Positions 1-6,346 of a stretch of DNA of 24,450 bases are shown here, in pieces (position 1 is the first letter of the stretch; every line of letters begins with the position of its first letter). Source of the DNA: CAZOBJ01 sp964577825 (lineage in GTDB: Bacteria; Planctomycetota; SZUA-567; JAFGNG01). The translations under genes were made by a program, and so were the position numbers. The stretch lies in contig CAZOBJ010000044.1 in assembly GCA_964577825.1 (NCBI GenBank), forward strand, positions 1-24,450, given 5' to 3'. The notes under the pieces were generated by a model. That model was not told where the DNA came from, made no database searches, and saw only the letters and a list, made by a program, of their open reading frames with translations.

Positions 1-92
1 CTGCGGTCCGCGTCCGTGCTCAAGTCGAACGCGCCGATCGCCTGACCGACCAGCAGGGCCAGGGCGACCCCTATGCAAGCACGCTTCCACAT
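1..92 (-). CDS. Secreted protein, N-terminal fragment (signal peptide only)
   Basis: Only the first 30 codons lie in the window; the gene continues off the left edge. Reading the - strand from the ATG at 92-90 gives MWKRACIGVALALL, continuing through GQAIGA to FDLSTDADR. This is a textbook Sec signal peptide: a positive n-region (WKR), a hydrophobic core, and a likely cleavage site after the small residues of AIGA. A perfect Shine-Dalgarno AGGAGG lies on the - strand at 105-100, seven bases before the start, which supports both the start and the reality of the gene. The mature protein is not visible, so its function is unknown. It is transcribed divergently from the feo genes, with about 320 bases between the two starts, so it could share regulation with them, but nothing in the sequence proves this. 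Confidence 0.75.
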   Translation of the reverse strand, partial: MWKRACIGVALALLVGQAIGAFDLSTDADR

Positions 93-319
93 GTCCGGGC
101 CTCCTGTACGGTGGGCTAGCTTCTTCGGTCCAGGACTCCATCGAACCCGTGGAAACGTTAGGTGCCCACGATGGCCCGTCAAGCGGGAAAAAAGCCGCGC
201 GAGAGGTTTCCGCAAGCAGGGCGGCCGGGCCGCACTTTCGGCAGGGATCAAGCATCAACGGAGCTGGGTTGGTCCGGATCTTGCAGGACGAGGTTCCCTG
301 CGGCGATCAGGCGCAGGGC
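93..319. other. Divergent intergenic region without a supported gene
   Basis: This stretch separates the left-edge secreted-protein gene from the feo promoter. ORFs that cross it lack a plausible ribosome binding site and are not supported. The only structure seen is a perfect 13-bp palindrome, GCGGCCGGGCCGC, at 221-233. It is all G and C and gives at most a short RNA stem. No convincing -35/-10 pair for the leftward gene could be assigned, although its promoter must lie here. Confidence 0.5.
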
Positions 320-349
320 TTGACAATACGGGCCCGGGCATGCTATGTA
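320..349 (+). promoter_or_regulatory. Predicted sigma70-type promoter of the feo operon
   Basis: A perfect -35 box TTGACA at 320-325 is followed by an 18-base spacer and a -10 box TATGTA at 344-349. The TGC just before the -10 box (341-343) makes it an extended -10 promoter. The start point would be near 356, leaving a leader of about 58 bases before the ATG at 414. It is one of the best -35 matches in the window. Confidence 0.65.
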
Positions 350-361
350 GGAGGCGCGTTG

Positions 362-378
362 TTGATACAGTGTCTCAA
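362..378. promoter_or_regulatory. Candidate operator for an iron-responsive repressor
   Basis: The sequence TTGATACAGTGTCTCAA is an inverted repeat of two 8-bp half-sites around a central G370, with a single mismatched pair (366/374). Pairs 360/380 and 359/381 extend the symmetry. It lies roughly +7 to +23 from the predicted start point, where a bound repressor would block transcription. Its inner TGATACA-G-TGTCTCA has the 7-1-7 layout of Fur-family sites and shares the TGATA and TCA ends with the Fur consensus. The identity of the regulator (Fur, DtxR/MntR or another) is inferred only from the downstream iron genes. Confidence 0.5.
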
Positions 379-382
379 TAAG

Positions 383-412
383 GCGTCTCCCAGGACCGGA
401 ACGGAGAGACGC
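383..412 (+). promoter_or_regulatory. Leader hairpin that pairs with the ribosome binding site of the first feo gene
   Basis: GCGTCTC at 383-389 pairs perfectly with GAGACGC at 406-412. The stem extends by two pairs (390-404 and 391-403) past a bulged A405, leaving an 11-base loop. The 3' arm contains the Shine-Dalgarno GGAGAG (403-408) of the gene starting at 414, so the folded RNA would hide the ribosome site. It may tune translation of the operon. No known riboswitch family was recognised. Confidence 0.4.
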
Positions 413-413
413 G

Positions 414-620
414 ATGTGGAATTGGCAGACGCTTGTGGTCGCGGGGATCCTGGCCGTGGCGATATACCTGGTGATTCGCAGCGTGATACAGGTGCTGCGG
501 GGCCGCAAGAGCGCGTGCAGCACGTGCAGCATGTCCCAGGCATGTACGCGGGCCCAGGCCCGGCTGTGCGAAGAAGGGCAACCACAGGCCGAGAAGGGCG
601 ACCGGGAGAACACTTCGTGA
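414..620 (+). CDS. FeoB-associated Cys-rich membrane protein
   Basis: A 68-residue protein with one membrane helix (about residues 6-28) followed by a basic stretch (RGRK) and four cysteines at residues 35, 38, 44 and 52, beginning CSTCSMSQAC. This pattern matches the small FeoB-associated Cys-rich membrane proteins found beside feoB in many anaerobes. Their exact role is not settled; a role in iron handling or FeoB assembly is usually proposed. By the positive-inside rule the Cys tail should be cytoplasmic. The ATG is preceded by GGAGAG at 403-408. The stop overlaps the start of feoA (GTGA at 617-620), so the two are probably translationally coupled. It is the first gene of the operon, whereas such genes more often follow feoB. 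Confidence 0.8.
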   Translation: MWNWQTLVVAGILAVAIYLVIRSVIQVLRGRKSACSTCSMSQACTRAQARLCEEGQPQAEKGDRENTS

Positions 621-865
621 CCGCGCCGGAGGTGCGACCGCTGAGCGCTTTACCGGGAGGCACCCGCGCGGTCGTCACCGCGCTCACGGGCGGGCGCGGG
701 TTCCTGGACCGAGTGGTGAACATGGGCCTGAGCGTAGGCCGCGAGCTCGAGGTCTTGCGCGGCGCCGGCATGGGCGGCCCCGTGCTTATCGCCACGGGCG
801 AGACGCGGCTGGCCATCGGGTACGGCATGGCGCAGCGCATTCTCGTCCAAGTTCAACCCTCCTGA
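617..865 (+). CDS. feoA: Ferrous iron transport accessory protein FeoA
   Basis: An 82-residue SH3-like FeoA protein, a small cytoplasmic partner of FeoB. Family hallmarks are visible: the N-terminal PLSALPGGTRAVV, the LDRVVNMGLSVG segment (compare the family's RL..LG...G) and the C-terminal GETRLAIGYGMAQRILV strand pair. The reading frame is open far upstream, but the GTG at 617 is the natural start: it overlaps the stop of the preceding gene (GTGA), has GGGAGA at 604-609, and gives the normal FeoA length. FeoA is thought to bind or modulate the G-domain region of FeoB. The gene lies 27 bases before feoB in the same operon. Confidence 0.9.
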   Translation: MTAPEVRPLSALPGGTRAVVTALTGGRGFLDRVVNMGLSVGRELEVLRGAGMGGPVLIATGETRLAIGYGMAQRILVQVQPS

Positions 866-892
866 GGCCGCAGGCCGGATAGCGAGCGAGTT

Positions 893-3367
893 GTGCGACA
901 CCCCCACCGCAACATCCTGGTGGCGCTGGCCGGTCAACCGAACTGCGGCAAGTCGACCGTATTCAACATGATCACGGGCGCGCGCCAGCACGTGGCCAAC
1001 TTCCCCGGCGTGACCGTGGAGAAGAAGGCGGGCGCGTACCGCGTGGGCGAGAGCCGCGTGGACGTGGTGGACCTGCCGGGCACCTACAGCCTGACGAGCT
1101 TCTCGCAGGAGGAGCGCATCGCGCGCGACTTCATCCTGCTGGAACGGCCCGAGGTCGTGGTCGTGATCGCCGACGGGTCGAACCTGGCGCGCCACCTGTT
1201 CCTCTTCCTCCAGCTCCAAGAGATGGGCGTCCCCCTGGTCCTGTGCGTGAACATGATGGATGTGGCCGCCCGCCGGGGGCTGACCGTGGACGCGGAGCGC
1301 CTCGCTCGCGAGCTCGGCGTCGCGGTGGTGCCCACAATCGCGCGCCGTGGCGTGGGCCGAGAGGAACTGCGCGACGCCATCTGGCAGACGGCACAGCGCG
1401 CCGACCATGTGTTCCGGTCCGGGCGCATCGATTACGGCGAGGAACTGGAACCCGTGCTCGGGCGGCTGGAAGAGGCACTAGAGGCCCGCGAGCACCTGAT
1501 GGAGGACTTCTCCGCGCGGTGGCTGGCGGTCAAGGTCATGGAGGGCGACGACGAGGCGCGGCGCATCGTGGAGCACCACACCCACGACGAGACGGCGCCG
1601 GAGCTTATCGACCTCATTGACCGGGAGCGCGCCGAGTTCCAGGCCGCGCAGGAAGAACCGGCCGAACGGCTGATCGCACAGGCGAGATACCGCCTCGCCG
1701 ATCGGTTGGCGGATGCATGCGTGCGCAAGGGTCCCGGAGGACGGGTCACCCTAACGGACCGGGTGGACCGGTTCGTGTGCCATCCGGTTCTGGGACTCTT
1801 GGTCGTTGCGACGGCGCTGTACCTCAGCTTTACGCTCACCTTTCGTCTGTCCGACACGTGGGCGTGGATCCCCTGGCCGCAGGGATGGACCACGCCCACG
1901 GGCGCGGTGGGCTGGCTGTTCGACGAGAAGCTGCCCGGCCTGCTCGGCGGCATGCCCGAGGGCCCCTTGCGCTCGCTCGTGGAGGACGGGGTCATCGGCG
2001 GCGTTGGCGGCGTGATGAGCTTCGTGCCCATCATCTTCTTCATGTTCGTGTTTCTGGCGATCCTGGAGGACTCGGGCTTCATCGCGCGGATCGCCTTCTT
2101 GCTCGACCGGGCCCTGCGTCACTTCGGGCTACCCGGGAATGCGGTGCTGCCGCTCATCATCTCCGGAGGCATTGCGGGCGGGTGTGCGGTGCCGGGGGTC
2201 CTGGCCACGCGCACGCTGCAGGACGAGCGGGATCGGCTCACCACCATGCTCGTGGCTCCGTTCATGAACTGCGGGGCCAAGATCCCGGTCTACGCCATGC
2301 TGATCGCCGCCTTCTTCGCTGAGCACGAGGCCGCGATCCTGCTCGTGATGGCGGCGCTGAGCTGGTCGGTGGCCTTGGGCGCGGCCAGCCTGTTGCGCCG
2401 CACGGTCGTCCGGGGCGAGCAGGCCGTCTTCGTGCTGGAGCTGCCCCGGTATCATTTGCCCACGCTCGGCGGGGTTCTGCGCAACGCAGGCGGGCGCGCT
2501 TGGCTGTACCTGCGCAAGGCGGGCACCTTGATCCTGGTCGTGAACATCCTGCTCTGGGCGCTCATGTACTTTCCCCGTCCGTCCGCCGAGCGGTTCCGCG
2601 AGGCCCGAGCCGAGGCGCGCGCCTCGTTGGAGTCGTCTGCGGCTGACGTCGCCCATGGAGAGCTACTGCGGGGCGAGGGCCTGTCGGCCACGCGACGCGT
2701 GACCGGGCTGCTGCGCGACGCGGCGCGACGCGAGGATCCCCACGCCTTGCAAGAGCTCGCGCGCGAGGACCCGCACCGATACGCGCTCGTGACCCGTGCG
2801 CTGGACCGGTCCGAGGCGGCAGAGGCGCCGGTGGCCGTGGTCCCTGAAGCGGCCGACTTGGATGTGGACGCGGCTGCCGTGGCGTACGCGGAGTACCTGT
2901 CCGCGCTCGAGCGCATCGAACGCGAGCGAGCGGCAGTCCAGCTGCGGGGGTCGCTGGCCGGCAGGCTCGGGCGGCTGGTGGAGCCGGTGAGCCGGATCTG
3001 CGGATTCGACTGGCGCGACAACATCGCGCTGATCGGCGGGGTGGCGGCCAAGGAGGTCATCATCAGCGCCATGGGCACGGCCTACAGCCTCGGGGAAGTC
3101 GAGCCGCCCGAAGACGCGCCGGCGGCGAGCAAGAACCCGCTGGCCCGGCGCCTCCAGGCCGACCCGGACTGGACGCCGTTGCGAGCCTTCGCGCTCATGG
3201 TGTTCGTCATGGCCTACGCGCCCTGCTTTGCGACCCTGTTGGTGCTGTGGCGCGAGGCGGGCTCCTGGAAGTGGGCGGTCTTTGCTCTGCTGTACAGCAC
3301 CTCCATCGCGTTCGTGCTGGCCGCGATCGTGTACCAGGGCGGGCAGCTCCTCGGGCTGGGCGTGTAG
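893..3367 (+). CDS. feoB: Ferrous iron transporter FeoB
   Basis: An 824-residue inner-membrane Fe2+ transporter. The N-terminal G domain has G1 GQPNCGKST (residues 14-22), the G2 region NFPGVTVE (36-43), G3 DLPG (60-63) and G4 NMMD (120-123). It is followed by the helical insertion domain, then a polytopic region with two Gate-type segments, including SGGIAGGCAVPG and PFMNCGAKIPVYA. A charged, helical, probably soluble insertion of roughly 130 residues (about 562-695) separates two membrane helices before FDWRDNIALIGGVAAKEV. E. coli FeoB is shorter in this region, but similar insertions occur in other phyla. The GTG at 893 is the only usable in-frame start after the feoA stop; its ribosome site is weak, so translation may depend on coupling to feoA. 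Confidence 0.95.
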   Translation: MRHPHRNILVALAGQPNCGKSTVFNMITGARQHVANFPGVTVEKKAGAYRVGESRVDVVDLPGTYSLTSFSQEERIARDFILLERPEVVVVIADGSNLARHLFLFLQLQEMGVPLVLCVNMMDVAARRGLTVDAERLARELGVAVVPTIARRGVGREELRDAIWQTAQRADHVFRSGRIDYGEELEPVLGRLEEALEAREHLMEDFSARWLAVKVMEGDDEARRIVEHHTHDETAPELIDLIDRERAEFQAAQEEPAERLIAQARYRLADRLADACVRKGPGGRVTLTDRVDRFVCHPVLGLLVVATALYLSFTLTFRLSDTWAWIPWPQGWTTPTGAVGWLFDEKLPGLLGGMPEGPLRSLVEDGVIGGVGGVMSFVPIIFFMFVFLAILEDSGFIARIAFLLDRALRHFGLPGNAVLPLIISGGIAGGCAVPGVLATRTLQDERDRLTTMLVAPFMNCGAKIPVYAMLIAAFFAEHEAAILLVMAALSWSVALGAASLLRRTVVRGEQAVFVLELPRYHLPTLGGVLRNAGGRAWLYLRKAGTLILVVNILLWALMYFPRPSAERFREARAEARASLESSAADVAHGELLRGEGLSATRRVTGLLRDAARREDPHALQELAREDPHRYALVTRALDRSEAAEAPVAVVPEAADLDVDAAAVAYAEYLSALERIERERAAVQLRGSLAGRLGRLVEPVSRICGFDWRDNIALIGGVAAKEVIISAMGTAYSLGEVEPPEDAPAASKNPLARRLQADPDWTPLRAFALMVFVMAYAPCFATLLVLWREAGSWKWAVFALLYSTSIAFVLAAIVYQGGQLLGLGV

Positions 3368-3416
3368 CGACACACCGGCGCTCGGCGTTGCGCATCCCAT
3401 ACTGAACGCGCAGGGG

Positions 3417-3472
3417 GCGGCCTTGCTGTTCTCGTGGACGGCAGGCATGCCCCCCGAGAAGAGCGAGGCGGC
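3417..3472. repeat. Long imperfect hairpin between feoB and the next operon
   Basis: The arms CCTTGCT-g-TTCTCG (3421-3434) and CGAGAA-g-AGCGAGG (3455-3468) pair over 13 positions with one G/G mismatch and one G-U pair. Outer pairs (3420/3469, 3418/3471, 3417/3472) and inner pairs (3436/3453, 3437/3452) extend the stem. There is no T run on either side, so it is not a standard intrinsic terminator. It could be a REP-like palindromic unit, a stabilising 3' end for the feo mRNA, or a folded-back remnant. Confidence 0.4.
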
Positions 3473-3523
3473 ACAGGCTCGCCCGCGCGCGCGGCCGCAG
3501 GCGCAGTTGTCCCCGCGGTTTGC

Positions 3524-3552
3524 TTGCGTGCGCACAATGGGTGCGGTACAAT
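3524..3552 (+). promoter_or_regulatory. Predicted promoter of the coiled-coil/ABC/MoxR-VWA operon
   Basis: TTGCGT at 3524-3529 and TACAAT at 3547-3552 are separated by exactly 17 bases. The start point would be near 3559, giving a leader of about 28 bases that contains the GGAGG ribosome site (3576-3580) of the gene starting at 3587. It is the only clear promoter seen before the eight-gene run that ends at 16390. Confidence 0.6.
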
Positions 3553-3586
3553 GCCTGCACAGGCGACTTCCGTCCGGAGGGCAGCC

Positions 3587-5272
3587 ATGGTCGGGACGCA
3601 CACGCAACGGCTTCTATGGCACGTATGCCGCAGGGCATGGACCGCATCCCTGGGGCGGGCCGCGTATTGGGCCCTGCTCGTGGGTTCTGGGGGATACGCG
3701 CTGGCCCTGGTCGCGGCGCGGCTGTTGGCCCTGGTGCCGGACGTCTTCTCCCCGACCACCATGCTGATCGTGCCGGCCGCTGCGCTGCTGGTGGGCGCGG
3801 CGTGCGCGCGCAGACCGAGCCCCGCGCACGCGGCGCGGCTGGCGGACGCGGCCGGCAACACGCGGGACCTGTTCCTCACCGCGACATGCGCCCAGTCCTG
3901 GCCGGGCGGGTACGACCGGCTGGTCGCGCGTGCGGCCGAAAACCGCGCGCGGCGCGCCAGGCCCGACCAGGCGGTCCGCTTCGCGTGGCGACGGCGTGCC
4001 CTGCATGCGGCCGCGGCCATGGCGGTCGTGGGCGGACTGTGGGCCTGGCTGCCGCAGCTCGATCCCTTCGGCCGCGAGGCGGACCGCAAAAAGCGTCAGA
4101 ACCAGGTTGCGCGTCTGGACGAGACCCGCAAGGCCACCGAGGCGCAGGCCCTACAGCTCGCCGAGGAGGGCGGCCGGTTGCAGGAGGACCTGGAGAAGCT
4201 GCTCAAGGACCTGCGCGAAGACCTGCGCAACATGCGCCCGGGCCGCAGGCAAGCCAACCAGCGTCGCCTGGATGAATACCGCCAGTCGCTGAACACCGCG
4301 TGGAAGAAGCTGCGCGAGAAGAAGCTGGCCGAAGAGCTCAGCCGTACGCCGATGAACCAGCGCTTCGGAGCGCCGCGCTCGAAGCGCGCGCAAGAGTGGC
4401 GCAAGCAGGTGCGCCAGGGCGACCTCTCCGGCCTGCGCAAGGAGATCGAGGCCCTGCGCAAACAGGCGGCCGACCTCGAGAACCTGTCCGGCAAACAGCG
4501 AGAGGCCGCCCAGCGAGAGCTCGCCCAGCGGCTGCAGGAGCTCTCGGAATTCGTGCGCAGCGAACTGAATCACGCGGGCGCCTCGCAGGCGCTACAGCGC
4601 GCTCTGGAGCAGCTGGGCCTCTCCGGCGTGCAAGAGCTCTCCAGTGAAGCGCTCCAGGCCATGCAGCAGTCGCTCGAATTGTCCCAGAGCGAGCTCGCGC
4701 AACTCGAGCGGATGCTCAAGAACCTGGAAGCGGTGAAGGGTGCCTGCGAAGTGTGCGCGTTGGCCGAGCAGCTCAACGCCATGGGCAAGCTCCAGGGCCA
4801 GGGCGAGGGGCAGGGCCCGGGCCAAGGAGGCGCCCAGGCCCTGGAGGACTATAAGCGGCTCTATCGCGAACTCATGGCGCGGGCCGGCCGGCAGCCCGGC
4901 GGCGGGCTACAGGGTGGCACCGGCCAGCAGCCCGGCGGCGGGCGAGGGACCGGCATGCGCGGGCCGGGCGTGGGCGAGGGGAACGTCGCGCCGGAGGACG
5001 AGACCGTGGAGACCGACTACAAGGACCGCAAGTCGCCCTCCGCGCTGACCGCCGGCAAGCACCTGCTCGAGTGGCAAACGCGAGGGATCGGCGACCCGGG
5101 CAAGGCCCGCGAGGCGTACCAGCGCAACGTACGCCGCGTCAAGCAGGATGCGAGCGAAGCGATCCTGCGCGAGGAGATCCCGCCCGCGTACCACGAGGCG
5201 GTGAAGCAGTATTTCGACGCCCTGCCCGAAGCGCCGGAGGAAGCGGCCCATACGGACGACGCGGCGCCCTAG
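3587..5272 (+). CDS. Membrane-anchored coiled-coil protein, DUF4175-like
   Basis: A 561-residue protein. The N-terminal part carries three likely membrane helices (about residues 24-50, 56-73 and 138-158). A long, highly charged helical region rich in Gln, Glu, Arg and Leu follows (about 165-430), reading as coiled coil. Next come a Gly/Gln/Pro-rich linker with PGGG repeats (about 405-475) and a C-terminal helical tail containing IPPAYHEAVKQYFDAL. Large coiled-coil membrane proteins of this kind (DUF4175-like) occur near MoxR/VWA gene sets, which fits the genes from 9580 on. The family assignment is from general appearance. The ATG at 3587 has GGAGG six bases upstream and a promoter at 3524-3552; the frame is open further upstream, but that part overlaps the promoter and looks non-coding. 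Function unknown; a scaffold role on the outer face of the membrane is a guess. Confidence 0.75.
   Translation: MVGTHTQRLLWHVCRRAWTASLGRAAYWALLVGSGGYALALVAARLLALVPDVFSPTTMLIVPAAALLVGAACARRPSPAHAARLADAAGNTRDLFLTATCAQSWPGGYDRLVARAAENRARRARPDQAVRFAWRRRALHAAAAMAVVGGLWAWLPQLDPFGREADRKKRQNQVARLDETRKATEAQALQLAEEGGRLQEDLEKLLKDLREDLRNMRPGRRQANQRRLDEYRQSLNTAWKKLREKKLAEELSRTPMNQRFGAPRSKRAQEWRKQVRQGDLSGLRKEIEALRKQAADLENLSGKQREAAQRELAQRLQELSEFVRSELNHAGASQALQRALEQLGLSGVQELSSEALQAMQQSLELSQSELAQLERMLKNLEAVKGACEVCALAEQLNAMGKLQGQGEGQGPGQGGAQALEDYKRLYRELMARAGRQPGGGLQGGTGQQPGGGRGTGMRGPGVGEGNVAPEDETVETDYKDRKSPSALTAGKHLLEWQTRGIGDPGKAREAYQRNVRRVKQDASEAILREEIPPAYHEAVKQYFDALPEAPEEAAHTDDAAP
4886..4943 (+). repeat. Tandem imperfect repeat coding for GxQPGGG units
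   Basis: Two 22-base copies (4886-4907 and 4922-4943) differ at one base and are 36 bases apart, encoding G-R-Q-P-G-G-G and G-Q-Q-P-G-G-G in the Gly-rich linker of the coiled-coil protein. The 12-codon period keeps the frame, so copy-number change would alter linker length without breaking the gene. Confidence 0.6.
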
Positions 5273-5311
5273 GGGATGCTTTTTCGCGAGCGGCCCGAGA
5301 AAGGAGCGGAC

Positions 5312-6346
5312 ATGGCCGAGGGGACCCGGACGCACTTGTGGATCGGAGTCGCGGTCGCGGCGGTCGTGCTCGGCGGCCTGTACATGACCGTGGGGCCGGG
5401 AGGTGAAGACAAGCTCACGGTCTATTGCGCGCACGACTCGGTGTACGCGGACGCGGTGTTGCGCCGATTCGAGGAAGAGACCGGCATCCCCATCGCGGTG
5501 CGCTACGACACCGAGGCCACCAAGTCCCTGGGCCTCGTGGAGATGCTCATCCGCGAGCGAGAGGACCCTCGCTGCGACGTGTTCTGGAACAACGAGCTCC
5601 TGGGCACGCTGGACCTTCAGGACCGCGGCGTGCTCGCGACCTACCGCGGACCGGGCTGGGAGCGGATTCCCGACGGGTTCAAGGACCCGGAGGGCCACTG
5701 GACCGGGTTCGGGGCGCGGCTGCGGGTGTATATCGTGAACACCGACCGCATGGAGGCGACCGCCGAGGCGGTGGACGAGCGCATGGCGGCCCAGGACCTG
5801 TCCGGCGTGGCGATCGCCAAGCCGCTGTACGGCACCACGCTCACCCACTACAGCGTGCTGTGGCACCGGTGGGGCCCGGACCGGCTCAAGGCCTGGCACG
5901 CCGACCTGCGTGATCGGGGCGTGCGCGAGGTGGACAGCAACGGCACGTCCAAGCGCGTGGTCAGTGAGGGCATCTGCGCGATGGGGTTCACGGACACCGA
6001 TGACTTCTTCCTGGCCAAGGACGCCGAGCATCCGGTGGACATGGTGCCCGTGCGCCTGGAGGACGGGGCCACGATCTGCATCCCGAACACCGTGGCCATG
6101 ATCCAGGGCACAGACAAGCGCGAGGCGGCACAGAAGCTGGTGGACTACCTCCTGTCCGCGGAGACCGAGCTCGAGCTGGCCCGCTCGTCGTCCCGGCAGA
6201 TTCCCCTCGGCCCCGTGGATCCGCAGAAGCTGCCCGACGAGGTGCGCGCCCTGGCCGAGATGGGCGCGCAGGGCGTGGAGCTCAACGACCTCCTGGAGGC
6301 ACGCAACGCGTGCCTGGCGTGGCTCAAGTCGGAGTACGTGGAGTGA
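5312..6346 (+). CDS. Fe3+-type ABC transporter substrate-binding protein
   Basis: A 344-residue extracytoplasmic solute-binding protein of the AfuA/FbpA group (COG1840-like). An N-terminal hydrophobic segment (residues 9-28) acts as signal or anchor; there is no lipobox. The mature domain begins KLTVYCAHDSVYADAVLRRF and contains YDTEATKSLG and CDVFWNNELLGT, typical of this family. It would capture a ligand outside the membrane and deliver it to the permease encoded next. Fe3+ is the family default, but other anions or chelates cannot be excluded. The ATG at 5312 is preferred over the ATG at 5276 because AAAGGAG lies seven bases upstream and the signal segment then sits at the N terminus. The stop overlaps the permease start by 4 bases (GTGA), so the two are coupled. 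Confidence 0.85.
   Translation: MAEGTRTHLWIGVAVAAVVLGGLYMTVGPGGEDKLTVYCAHDSVYADAVLRRFEEETGIPIAVRYDTEATKSLGLVEMLIREREDPRCDVFWNNELLGTLDLQDRGVLATYRGPGWERIPDGFKDPEGHWTGFGARLRVYIVNTDRMEATAEAVDERMAAQDLSGVAIAKPLYGTTLTHYSVLWHRWGPDRLKAWHADLRDRGVREVDSNGTSKRVVSEGICAMGFTDTDDFFLAKDAEHPVDMVPVRLEDGATICIPNTVAMIQGTDKREAAQKLVDYLLSAETELELARSSSRQIPLGPVDPQKLPDEVRALAEMGAQGVELNDLLEARNACLAWLKSEYVE

Noticed and set aside
174..192. Terminator-like CCCG...CGGG stem followed by AAAAAA
   Set aside because: The A run follows the stem on the + strand, so on neither strand does a U run follow the stem. The stem is also only four pairs.
221..233. Perfect palindrome GCGGCCGGGCCGC as an operator
   Set aside because: It is all G and C in a GC-rich region, far upstream of the feo promoter, and has no recognisable regulator pattern.
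149..616. Upstream extension of the feoA frame to 149
   Set aside because: It would cross the promoter, operator and the whole Cys-rich protein gene. The GTG at 617 gives a normal-length FeoA with a ribosome site.
5276..5311. Upstream ATG at 5276 as start of the binding protein
   Set aside because: It lacks a good ribosome site and would put a charged stretch before the signal segment. ATG 5312 has AAAGGAG at a good distance.
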